NCBI RefSeq assembly: GCF_001866055.1
Contig: NZ_MLQS01000024.1
Location: 98,533-106,018 of the forward strand
Length of the DNA: 7,486 bases
Direction of reading: 5' to 3'
Source: Anaerobacillus alkalidiazotrophicus
GTDB taxonomy: Bacteria; Bacillota; Bacilli; Bacillales_H; Anaerobacillaceae
Part shown: in pieces, positions 1 to 5,828 of the stretch
Position numbering within the stretch: position 1 is the stretch's first letter
Layout: each line of letters opens with the position of its first letter
Position numbers and translations under genes: made by a program
Notes under the pieces: generated by a model
Databases searched by the model: none
What the model saw: the letters and a program-made list of their open reading frames with translations, nothing else
Told to the model about the DNA's origin: nothing

Positions 1-208
1 GTGGACATGATAACAATAAGTGGATGTGATCTTTTCCAACACTTCCTTGTAAAATGGTGATGCCTCTCGCTTCGCATCCTTGCCTGATTAGCTCTCGTGT
101 TCTTATGGCAATCGGACCATATAATACTTTATATCTGTATTTTGTTACCCAGATTACATGATATTTGATATCATAAACTGCATGACTATTCTTTTTATAG
201 CCGTCCAT
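1..208 (-). CDS. tnpA: IS200/IS605-family Y1 transposase TnpA, N-terminal part (cut by window edge)
   Basis: The first 69 codons of a single-strand-specific HUH (Y1) transposase are visible. In this family the enzyme excises and inserts the element as single-stranded DNA, using a catalytic tyrosine and a His-x-His metal site. What is seen: an N-terminus of the usual type (VYDIKYHVIWVTKYR, residues 11-25) and the H61-I-H63 motif followed by LLLSCP. The catalytic tyrosine would lie beyond the window edge. The ATG at 208 is chosen because GAGGTGA (220-214) lies 5 bases upstream and homology-like sequence starts at once. The start codon is inside a perfect inverted repeat (203-237), which resembles the translational control known for IS200. 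No tnpB is visible on this side; whether the element carries one on the other side cannot be seen. The family call is secure; the subgroup is not. Confidence 0.95.
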   Translation of the reverse strand, partial: MDGYKKNSHAVYDIKYHVIWVTKYRYKVLYGPIAIRTRELIRQGCEARGITILQGSVGKDHIHLLLSCP

Positions 209-237
209 ACTTTTCACCTCACAACTTAAGTATGGAC
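203..237 (-). promoter_or_regulatory. Start-codon hairpin of tnpA
   Basis: GTCCATACTT (203-212) and AAGTATGGAC (228-237) form a perfect 10-bp stem with a 15-base loop. In the tnpA transcript the ATG lies within the stem and the GAGGTGA ribosome binding site lies in the loop. A closed hairpin would hide the start codon. IS200 is known to keep transposase synthesis very low with a leader hairpin, so a repressive role is likely here, though inferred. Confidence 0.75.
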
Positions 238-263
238 ATCGAAGTGTAAAGCTAAAAGCGTAT

Positions 264-292
264 ACCGTCTAAAGACGGTGGAGTTAGACCAC
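264..292. repeat. Overlapping palindromes, probable IS200/IS605 end structure
   Basis: Three pairings share the same bases and exclude one another: ACCGTC/GACGGT (264-269 with 274-279, loop TAAA), GTGG/CCAC (278-281 with 289-292), and GTCTAA/TTAGAC (267-272 with 284-289). Compact subterminal hairpins upstream of tnpA are what TnpA recognises at the ends of IS200/IS605 elements, so this is a good candidate for the left-end hairpin. The exact element boundary and the cleavage tetranucleotide could not be fixed. Confidence 0.55.
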
Positions 293-339
293 GCATTTGG
301 AAATTAAAGTTTCATTTAAATTTTTTTAGGGTAAAAGAC

Positions 340-406
340 TCCCACCTCTAAGCGTAGCGTAGGTGGGATTTTCCAATCAGGTGGAGTAGACTCACCACCT
401 GATTTT
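340..406 (+). terminator. Two tandem hairpins, terminator-like
   Basis: The first hairpin pairs TCCCACCT (340-347) with AGGTGGGA (361-368), followed by TTTT at 369-372. The second pairs AATCAGGTGG (375-384) with CCACCTGATT (395-404), a perfect 10-bp stem, and runs into TTTTCC. Both end in the octamer GATTTTCC (367-374 and 401-408). Their arms are related, so the two hairpins can also cross-pair. They could stop transcripts from the IS side before the decarboxylase promoter. Hairpins of this kind are also common at the right ends of IS605-type elements. The structure is clear; the role is inferred. Confidence 0.5.
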
Positions 407-407
407 C

Positions 408-439
408 CGATGTTTCAGCTTGCTGAAACGAGTTCATCG
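408..439. repeat. Third hairpin of the intergenic cluster
   Basis: GTTTCAG (412-418) pairs with CTGAAAC (423-429) around a CTTG tetraloop. An outer CGATG (408-412) can pair with CATCG (435-439), partly in competition. With the two preceding hairpins this fills most of the gap between tnpA and the decarboxylase gene. No open reading frame of note is present in the gap 209-537. A 10-base direct repeat, TAAAGCTAAA, occurs at 247-256 and 449-458 and brackets the whole structured block, which suggests the block may be a unit. Confidence 0.4.
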
Positions 440-473
440 TATTACCCCTAAAGCTAAACCTCTACCTAATGGG

Positions 474-502
474 GAGACATCAGTTCATAGAATGGGTATA
501 AT
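474..502 (+). promoter_or_regulatory. Sigma-A-like promoter for the UbiD-family gene
   Basis: There is a perfect -10 hexamer TATAAT at 497-502. A partial -35, GAGACA (474-479), matches TTGACA in the last four bases, and the spacer is 17 bp. Transcription would start near 509, giving a short leader before the AGGAGA ribosome binding site at 523-528. It lies downstream of the hairpin cluster, so the gene probably has its own promoter independent of the IS element. Confidence 0.65.
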
Positions 503-537
503 AAAATCAAACAATAAAAACTAGGAGATAATTTATC

Positions 538-2370
538 ATGTATCGCAATTTAGAAGAATGTATCGTTGATTTAGAGAAACACGGTCATTTAATTCGCATT
601 CGTGAAGAAGTTGACCCTTACCTTGAAATGGCGGCAATCCACTTAAAGGTTTATGCTGTTGGTGGACCGGCATTATTATTCGAAAATGTTAAAGGTTCTA
701 AGTTTCGCGCAGTATCGAATTTGTTTGGAACCGTTGAGAGAAGTAAATTTATGTTTCGCAAAACATTTGATTCTGTTCAAAATGTAGTTGCCTTACGTAA
801 CGATCCTATGAAAGCGTTAAAAAATCCATTTGCTCACATGAGTACTGGTCTAGCTGCATCAAAAGCACTTCCGATGAAAAAATCGAATAGTTTACCAGTT
901 AGTAGTCAAGAAATCAACATCTCTGATCTACCGTTGATCCATCATTGGCCTGATGATGGTGGTGCTTTTGTTACCTTGCCACAAGTGTATAGTGAAGATC
1001 CGGCAAAACCAGGAATTATGAACGCAAATTTAGGAATGTACCGTGTTCAACTTAGCGGAAATGAATATGAGCTAAATAAAGAAATTGGCCTGCACTATCA
1101 AATCCACCGTGGAATTGGTGTTCATCAGGAACGCGCCAATCGACTTGGAAAACCTCTAAAAGTAAGTATCTTTATAGGTGGACCACCGGCTCATACATTA
1201 GCTGCGGTTATGCCACTACCAGAAGGATTAAGTGAAATGACGTTTGCTGGTTTGTTAGCTGGGCAACGTTTTCGTTATAGCTATACTGATGGTTATTGCA
1301 TTAGTAATGATGCAGATTTTGTGATTACTGGTGAAATTCATCCTGGTGAAACAAAACCAGAGGGGCCATTTGGTGATCATTTAGGATATTACAGTTTAAC
1401 TCACGATTTTCCGTTAATGAAAATACATAAAGTGTACGCGAAGCCTAATGCAATCTGGCCGTTTACTGTAGTCGGACGACCCCCACAAGAAGATACATCA
1501 TTTGGAGACTTGATCCATGAATTAACGGGAGATGCCATTCCAAATGAAATTCCAGGTGTAAAAGAAGTCCATGCAGTCGATGCTGCTGGGGTTCATCCAT
1601 TACTTTTTGCCATTGGTAGTGAGCGTTACACCCCTTACCAAACGGTAAAACAACCACAAGAATTACTAACGATTGCTAATCGTATTTTAGGAACTGGGCA
1701 ACTGAGCTTGGCTAAGTATCTCTTTATTACAGCTGAAGACAAACAAACGTTAGATACACATAAAGAGGTAGAGTTCTTATCTTATATTTTGGAACGATTG
1801 GATCTCCACAGAGATATTCATTTCCAAACAAATACGACGATTGATACGCTTGATTATTCTGGAACCGGGTTGAACACAGGTAGTAAAGTTGTTTTTGCTG
1901 CTTATGGTGATAAACTAAGGGACTTATGTACGGAAATCCCTGAAAATCTAAAAGGCTTACGAGAGTTCACAAATCCACGTTTAGTCATGCCTGGTGTCGT
2001 TGCCATTCAAGGTCCAAAGTTTTCAAGTTATGCAATTGGCGAAAAAGAAATGAATGACTTATCAAAAGCTATTCAAGAAAAAGGACAAATGCCAACTTGT
2101 CCGATGATTATCCTTTGTGACGATAGTGAGTTCCTCAGTGAAACAATGAGTAATTTCTTATGGGCTACATTTACGAGGAGTAATCCGTCACATGACATTT
2201 ATGGTGTGAATAGTTATTATGAGTTCAAACATTGGGCATGTGACAACATGATTATTGATGCTCGTACAAAACCACATCACGCACCACCATTAATTCCAGA
2301 CCAAACTGTTGAAAAGAACATTGAGCGCTTCTTTGTTAAAGGAGCAAGTTTGGAAAGTGTAAAGATATAG
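538..2370 (+). CDS. UbiD-family (prenylated-FMN-dependent) decarboxylase, long form
   Basis: UbiD enzymes remove or add a carboxyl group on aromatic or conjugated acids using prenylated FMN made by a UbiX partner; they act in the cytoplasm. At 610 aa this is longer than E. coli UbiD (about 490 aa) and fits the long subgroup that includes menaquinone decarboxylases (MqnL-type). Seen: the cofactor/metal motif N-x-G-x-Y-R-x-Q at 164-171 (N164, R169), the catalytic E-G-P-F-G-D at 275-280 (E275 and D280, spaced like E277/E282 of the fungal Fdc1 enzyme), and typical C-terminal blocks (FLWATFTRSNPS, then IIDARTKPHHAPPL). The ATG at 538 follows AGGAGA at 523-528. The gene stands alone: no ubiX, ubiA or mqn genes are in the window, so the pathway is not shown. 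Some alkaliphilic bacilli use the futalosine route, which makes an MqnL role plausible. An aromatic acid decarboxylase is the alternative. Confidence 0.93.
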   Translation: MYRNLEECIVDLEKHGHLIRIREEVDPYLEMAAIHLKVYAVGGPALLFENVKGSKFRAVSNLFGTVERSKFMFRKTFDSVQNVVALRNDPMKALKNPFAHMSTGLAASKALPMKKSNSLPVSSQEINISDLPLIHHWPDDGGAFVTLPQVYSEDPAKPGIMNANLGMYRVQLSGNEYELNKEIGLHYQIHRGIGVHQERANRLGKPLKVSIFIGGPPAHTLAAVMPLPEGLSEMTFAGLLAGQRFRYSYTDGYCISNDADFVITGEIHPGETKPEGPFGDHLGYYSLTHDFPLMKIHKVYAKPNAIWPFTVVGRPPQEDTSFGDLIHELTGDAIPNEIPGVKEVHAVDAAGVHPLLFAIGSERYTPYQTVKQPQELLTIANRILGTGQLSLAKYLFITAEDKQTLDTHKEVEFLSYILERLDLHRDIHFQTNTTIDTLDYSGTGLNTGSKVVFAAYGDKLRDLCTEIPENLKGLREFTNPRLVMPGVVAIQGPKFSSYAIGEKEMNDLSKAIQEKGQMPTCPMIILCDDSEFLSETMSNFLWATFTRSNPSHDIYGVNSYYEFKHWACDNMIIDARTKPHHAPPLIPDQTVEKNIERFFVKGASLESVKI

Positions 2371-2384
2371 TTTATTCAAATAAT

Positions 2385-2422
2385 AAATCACCTCGCAAAC
2401 TATTGTTAGAGGTGATTTTTTT
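2385..2422. terminator. Rho-independent terminator after the UbiD-family gene, possibly bidirectional
   Basis: AATCACCTC (2386-2394) pairs with GAGGTGATT (2409-2417) around a 14-base loop, and seven T residues (2416-2422) follow on the plus strand. It lies 15 bases after the decarboxylase stop. Read on the minus strand the stem is followed by TATTATTT, so it may also stop transcripts of the convergent 98-aa gene. Confidence 0.88.
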
Positions 2423-2516
2423 CATTCATTTGTAATTTTTCATAATTTCAAAAAACGACCTACAATTATATCTAGAAACTACTTTATTAGTGGGAGAATA
2501 ATGAAATTATTGATAT

Positions 2517-2813
2517 TTATGATTTCTTATTCTGATAGAATAAGAAAAACAATGGCCAGAGCGTGTGGTGTTTCTCCTCAGAAATCTTAGTATCACGCTC
2601 TTCTTTTCCTGTATCGAAGTTACTAAGTAACTGATATAGCCACTTATCGCCTTCTTGTACCTCAACTAGACCTTTTTCTTCGTCAGGTGGCAAGTCTACT
2701 ATCTGTTGAATGTCGGTATCTTCCCTCTCATTATTTAAACTTCTTGCCGACTGTAAACTAAAGAGTCGCTTATAAAATATGTGGTAATAGTGAAAAAACG
2801 GGTTTGAATTCAT
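2517..2813 (-). CDS. Hypothetical 98-aa protein
   Basis: I do not recognise this protein. It is accepted as a gene because a near-ideal ribosome binding site, GAGGAGG (2827-2821), sits 7 bases before the ATG at 2813, and because it fills an otherwise empty 600-bp gap. The N-terminus is aromatic and His-rich (FFHYYHIFYKRLF, residues 6-18). The middle is acidic (DLPPDEEKGLVEVQEGDKWLY, about 40-60). The C-terminus has a short hydrophobic patch (LWPLFFLFY, 85-93) ending in basic residues. There is no clear signal peptide, full membrane helix, cysteine motif or known domain. It is divergent from the exported-protein gene (ATG to ATG about 170 bp) and convergent with the decarboxylase gene. A lineage-specific small cytoplasmic or membrane-associated protein is likely. 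Confidence 0.6.
   Translation of the reverse strand: MNSNPFFHYYHIFYKRLFSLQSARSLNNEREDTDIQQIVDLPPDEEKGLVEVQEGDKWLYQLLSNFDTGKEERDTKISEEKHHTLWPLFFLFYQNKKS
2523..2547. repeat. 10-bp inverted repeat at the 3' end of the 98-aa gene
   Basis: TTTCTTATTC (2523-2532) and GAATAAGAAA (2538-2547) form a perfect stem with the 5-base loop TGATA. It overlaps the last codons of the minus-strand gene. There is no clean T-tract after it on the minus strand, so it may stabilise the message 3' end and is a weak terminator at best. Confidence 0.45.
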
Positions 2814-2900
2814 AACAAATCCTCCTCGTTAGTCTATTACGTTATCTTATGTTTTGTATGGATAAAGGTTCATGAGCGCTACCAAAATAACAAACTTAAA

Positions 2901-2910
2901 ATTTTACCAA
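2901..2910 (-). promoter_or_regulatory. Possible extended -10 for the 98-aa gene
   Basis: The minus strand reads TTGGTAAAAT, which fits an extended -10 (TG-n-TAAAAT). It is about 90 bases upstream of the 98-aa ATG, in the divergent intergenic region 2814-2984. No convincing -35 is present. The promoter for the plus-strand exported gene in the same gap is also not clear; CTGACT at 2918-2923 is a possible -35 with a poor -10. Confidence 0.25.
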
Positions 2911-2984
2911 ATTTATCCTGACTACGATAAGTAGAAAAAGCAAATATTTAAGTTAGTAAAAACAATTGTAGGTGAGATAAATAT

Positions 2985-4061
2985 ATGAAAAAGCGGCTTT
3001 TCCTATTCCTATTTCTTTTTTCGTTTCTACCACAAACTACATATGCCAGTGAAGCTCCAGTTTCACTTATCGTAAAATCTTCAAGTACATCTTCGTATCA
3101 CTCTTTATTAAAGATTGAATCTGATTTATTATTTAATGAAATTTTGAATGCACAACCAATGCAAAAGGTAGCTGACGTCCCAGTTTCCAATCATTATATA
3201 GTCGTTGATATAAATGGAATTATGGTGATCTATACGATCGATGACTATGGAAATGTCTATGATTTACAACAAAAACAAAAAATACATTTTTCTCCTAAGA
3301 CAGTGACAAAATTGAAGACTTACTTTAACGTTCTACAACGTAAGCATTTTGGACAACTTGCTGATTGGGAAGAGGTAAAAAATCGGATCCCGAAATATTC
3401 AAAGTTCAGGATCACAGATTTAGAAACTGGGTTAAGTTTTCATGCACAGCGGAGGGCTGGAAGTCGCCATGCAGATGTTCAACCACTATCGAGAACCGAT
3501 ACAAAAATTATGAAGGAAATCTATGATGGAACATGGAGTTGGAAAAGAAAGGCAATACTTGTCCACGTTGATAACGAAGTCTTTGCTGCATCTATGCACG
3601 GGATGCCTCACGGAAAAGGTGCGATTCCAAACGGATTTCCAGGACACTTTTGTATCCACTTTAAAGGAAGTACAGTTCACAAAACGAAAAAACAAGAACT
3701 CTCTCATCAAGTGATGGTTTATAAAGCAGCGGGACAACTTACATCATTTGTGAAGCAGTTGTCAGCTGAAGAGATTGTTGAGTTATTTTTTATTGCATGT
3801 AACCAAAGCGATCTCGACTTATTAAAACTTATTTACAATGACGATGTTGAAAAGTTTCGTCCTATTATGAAAAACATTGAGCAAATCAAAATATCAAAGC
3901 AACATGAACCTATTAAAGATGGAGCCCTCGAATTTGAACTACCTATTCAATTTAGTATCAAAGAATACGGGAAGAAAAAAATTGATGCCACCTTTACTTT
4001 CCAATTATTTCGAGTCTCTCCAACAAGTGAATGGAAAGTTGTAAATGCTCCGTTTGAATGA
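2985..4061 (+). CDS. Exported protein with a His/Cys-rich core and C-terminal NTF2-like-looking domain
   Basis: A signal peptide is clear: KKR at 2-4, hydrophobic stretch 5-15, and a likely signal peptidase I cut after TYA (A21). The protein should act outside the membrane. Residues 139-245 look like the conserved core: FRITDLETGLSF, QRRAGSRHADVQPL (156-168), TWSWKRKAI (183-191), ASMHGMPHG (202-210), then GHFCIHFKGSTVH (220-232). Within it H205 is followed by 14 residues and then G-H-F-C (C223), the same spacing as the L,D-transpeptidase (YkuD) signature H-x14-17-[ST]-H-G-C. Such enzymes crosslink peptidoglycan, so a cell-wall role is a reasonable inference, not a demonstrated one. Residues 255-358, an Ala/Glu helix then beta-rich sequence ending in W350, resemble a small NTF2-like or DUF4878-type domain. 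The ATG is preceded by AGGTGA (2970-2975). I know no gene name. Confidence 0.85.
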   Translation: MKKRLFLFLFLFSFLPQTTYASEAPVSLIVKSSSTSSYHSLLKIESDLLFNEILNAQPMQKVADVPVSNHYIVVDINGIMVIYTIDDYGNVYDLQQKQKIHFSPKTVTKLKTYFNVLQRKHFGQLADWEEVKNRIPKYSKFRITDLETGLSFHAQRRAGSRHADVQPLSRTDTKIMKEIYDGTWSWKRKAILVHVDNEVFAASMHGMPHGKGAIPNGFPGHFCIHFKGSTVHKTKKQELSHQVMVYKAAGQLTSFVKQLSAEEIVELFFIACNQSDLDLLKLIYNDDVEKFRPIMKNIEQIKISKQHEPIKDGALEFELPIQFSIKEYGKKKIDATFTFQLFRVSPTSEWKVVNAPFE

Positions 4062-4089
4062 TGTGAAGAAAAACCAATGCTTTAATAAG

Positions 4090-4140
4090 AAAAATACCCT
4101 ATAGGAGGCATTCATTTCAAAATGTCTACTCTATAGGGTA
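4090..4140 (-). terminator. Terminator for the DoxX-like gene
   Basis: TACCCTATAG (4095-4104) and CTATAGGGTA (4131-4140) form a perfect 10-bp stem, and the 26-base interior can pair further (GGCATT with AATGTC, allowing G-U). On the minus strand the stem runs into five T residues (4094-4090) and then more T-rich sequence. It lies about 110 bases past the DoxX-like stop. It is also 30 bases after the exported-protein stop; on the plus strand only CATTTAT follows, so termination in that direction would be weaker. Confidence 0.7.
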
Positions 4141-4190
4141 CATTTATCCCACTCTTAAGGGGCAGTAAGAACCCCACTGATTGAAGTTCA
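4141..4190. repeat. Structured non-coding element with a potential H-type pseudoknot
   Basis: GGGG (4159-4162) can pair with CCCC (4172-4175), while the adjacent CAGT (4163-4166) can pair with ACTG (4176-4179), in exact pseudoknot order with a 5-base AAGAA linker. A TGAAGTTCA palindrome follows at 4182-4190. The arrangement, next to the long hairpin at 4095-4140, resembles dispersed structured repeats found in Bacillaceae genomes, possibly the right end or guide-RNA region of an IS605-type element. That identity rests on general resemblance only. The rest of the gap, 4191-4248, shows nothing else. Confidence 0.4.
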
Positions 4191-4248
4191 GCTTTATTGT
4201 CAACGGAAACTTATTTCTATTTCAAACACTCTATAAAATTATTCTTTA

Positions 4249-5658
4249 CTAGCTAGCCACCTGCATGTTAACTTCTGACTCATAAGTTAACTTTGCGAAT
4301 TTATTATTAGAGACTGTTTGTTGGTTTTGTAACCATCCAGAAATCCCAAACATCGTAGCAAGCATAGCTACCATCGCTCCCATTACTGGCCCCATACTAG
4401 TCTTATAACCATCTGGTAATATTCCGTCAATATTAGCAGCGATTACAGAAATAAGAGCTATAGCAAAGAGTGCATATACAATTTTATCCGATATGTTAAT
4501 TCCATAAATTGGTTCATCGTTTTTATATTGATCGAAGCTTAACATGCTGCCACCATTTAGAGTTAGTACTGCTACTACGTATCCTAAAACAAATGGAGCA
4601 TAACGAGTAAATCCAATCAAAATTAAGACCGTTAACATTATCGCGATCAGTTTACTAGCTAAACGTGTACGTATACCAAGTATGAACATAACCGCAACAG
4701 CTGTTTGAATGATTGCGAAAGCAATTGCCCAAAAGCTTGCGAAAGGTAAAAATGCTAATTCTACAATCGAACCAAATACTCCCCAATGCTGCTCAACGAT
4801 AAATTGGAAAACCTCAGCTAATTGCTCACCAGAGCCCCAACCTGGTAAACCGTTCACAGCTGGTACTTCTCTGACAAATATCTCATGCAATAATCGGTAT
4901 CCTAACCAAATTCTTAATAATGAAGTTGTAAGAGCGATTTTACTCATACCTTCACGGAAAACAAACATCCCATAAGCTGTAAATCCAAATAGTACAGCTA
5001 AGTCCGTACTAACCATTGTTATTTTTCCAGTTTCGATTACATTAGCTTTTAATAAATAATAAAATGCTAAGATCCCACAAACAGAAGCAATTACTTTTCT
5101 CATTTTTGGTGTGATGAAATCAAATGTAATCAACGACTTTATCAACTTAGCGGAGCCCGTTTTTACATTTTCATATTTATTCATTAACCAACCATCTACT
5201 CCATAGTACAAGCCAGCATTTGTAAACAGTACAAACAAATGTCCTATCGTGAAAAATGGTGGAATTCTTGAATTTCCTAAAAAGTAAATAAATAAATCCA
5301 TTCCTAGTCCTAGTAACGCCATTGGTCTATTAAATAATCCAAAAATAAATGCTAACGCTAATAAAATTTGCACTGCTGTAGCAAATGCACTCAAAGCAAC
5401 AGCATTAGGATAAAATATGTTTTCTAACACCCAACCAAACCAATTCCAAGTTCCTGCTTCTATTCCTGCGTTCCCTTGCTCAATTAAATAACTTCCCGCT
5501 TCCGGACCAAACCACCCTGGATGGGGACCTGAGGTAAAACTTCCTGTTTTCCAGTTATGACCGATCGTTACTTCGTATAACCAGTAACCACCTAAAAAGA
5601 TACGGACAAAAGCAACCCAAGGAAACATTCTCGCATTATCTAACATCTTTGTTTTCAT
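4249..5658 (-). CDS. Membrane protein with two DoxX/DoxD-type domains
   Basis: This 469-aa polytopic membrane protein has an internal duplication. Repeat 1 (about 14-156) has FVRIFLGGYWLYEV, then SGPHPGWFGPEAG, three hydrophobic helices and FTNAGLYYGVDGWLM. Repeat 2 (about 245-375) has LLRIWLGYRLLHEI, then VNGLPGWGSGEQLAEVF, and again helices to about 370. Helices at 186-206 and 217-235 link the repeats, and two more follow (392-410, 424-440). DoxX/DoxD proteins are four-helix membrane proteins; DoxD is a subunit of archaeal thiosulfate:quinone oxidoreductase, and other DoxX proteins take part in thiol or quinone redox and detoxification complexes. The length is about twice a single-domain DoxX. 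The start at 5658 is fixed by AAGGAGG (5673-5667), 8 bases upstream. A two-component system is encoded just upstream on the same strand and may control it. The exact substrate is unknown. Confidence 0.85.
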   Translation of the reverse strand: MKTKMLDNARMFPWVAFVRIFLGGYWLYEVTIGHNWKTGSFTSGPHPGWFGPEAGSYLIEQGNAGIEAGTWNWFGWVLENIFYPNAVALSAFATAVQILLALAFIFGLFNRPMALLGLGMDLFIYFLGNSRIPPFFTIGHLFVLFTNAGLYYGVDGWLMNKYENVKTGSAKLIKSLITFDFITPKMRKVIASVCGILAFYYLLKANVIETGKITMVSTDLAVLFGFTAYGMFVFREGMSKIALTTSLLRIWLGYRLLHEIFVREVPAVNGLPGWGSGEQLAEVFQFIVEQHWGVFGSIVELAFLPFASFWAIAFAIIQTAVAVMFILGIRTRLASKLIAIMLTVLILIGFTRYAPFVLGYVVAVLTLNGGSMLSFDQYKNDEPIYGINISDKIVYALFAIALISVIAANIDGILPDGYKTSMGPVMGAMVAMLATMFGISGWLQNQQTVSNNKFAKLTYESEVNMQVAS

Positions 5659-5689
5659 TTTATTTGCCTCCTTATATAAATTCTTTTAA

Positions 5690-5706
5690 CTTATACATTT
5701 ATTATG
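5690..5706 (-). promoter_or_regulatory. Candidate weak promoter region of the DoxX-like gene
   Basis: Two possible -10 hexamers read on the minus strand: CATAAT (5706-5701) and TATAAG (5695-5690). Neither has a recognisable -35 at 16-18 bp. A good -10 with a poor -35 is what an activator-dependent promoter looks like, and it fits control by the neighbouring response regulator. Confidence 0.35.
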
Positions 5707-5774
5707 AAACAAATGCTTTGGTTTCTTTAGAGGCTTTACCCCTTACTTTGTCAGGAAAAATAACACGAAAGAAC

Positions 5775-5790
5775 AAGGACAATTGTCCTT
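5775..5790. promoter_or_regulatory. Perfect 16-bp palindrome, candidate operator
   Basis: AAGGACAATTGTCCTT is identical on both strands. It lies between the response-regulator terminator and the DoxX-like gene, with its centre about 124 bp upstream of the DoxX-like ATG. A gapless palindrome of this length at this place is a plausible dimer binding site for the adjacent LuxR/NarL-type regulator. I do not recognise it as the consensus of a named regulator. Confidence 0.55.
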
Positions 5791-5798
5791 AAAGCATG

Positions 5799-5828
5799 AA
5801 AAAATGTCCTTGAATTTCAAGGACATTT
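5799..5828 (-). terminator. Terminator of the two-component operon
   Basis: ATGTCCTTGAA (5804-5814) and TTCAAGGACAT (5816-5826) are perfect inverted repeats, extendable by two A-T pairs into the stop codon of the response regulator. On the minus strand six T residues (5804-5799) follow at once. The strength suggests that most transcripts of the kinase/regulator operon end here, so the DoxX-like gene needs its own promoter. Confidence 0.88.

Noticed and set aside
340..439. CRISPR-like array in the hairpin cluster
   Set aside because: The stems differ in sequence and length, with no regular direct repeats or unique spacers. Only the octamer GATTTTCC recurs.
1463..1657. Minus-strand reading frame inside the decarboxylase gene
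   Set aside because: It lies wholly antisense to a gene with clear catalytic motifs and has no domain of its own.
2501..2590. A 29-codon plus-strand ORF (MKLLIFMISYSD...) after GGGAG
   Set aside because: The ribosome binding site is weak and only 4 bases from the ATG. The ORF overlaps the 3' end of the better supported 98-aa gene in antisense, and its sequence partly reflects the inverted repeat at 2523-2547.
2922..2934. Small inverted repeat CTAC-GATAA-GTAG upstream of the exported-protein gene
   Set aside because: A 4-bp stem in AT-rich intergenic DNA is expected by chance and is not tied to a clear promoter.
3486..3737. Plus and minus frames of 63-83 codons inside the exported-protein gene
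   Set aside because: They overlap the conserved-looking core of the 358-aa protein and show no recognisable domain.
4709..4975. Plus-strand frame of 88 codons antisense to the DoxX-like gene
   Set aside because: It is antisense to the second DoxX repeat, which explains its open frame; no family match is apparent.
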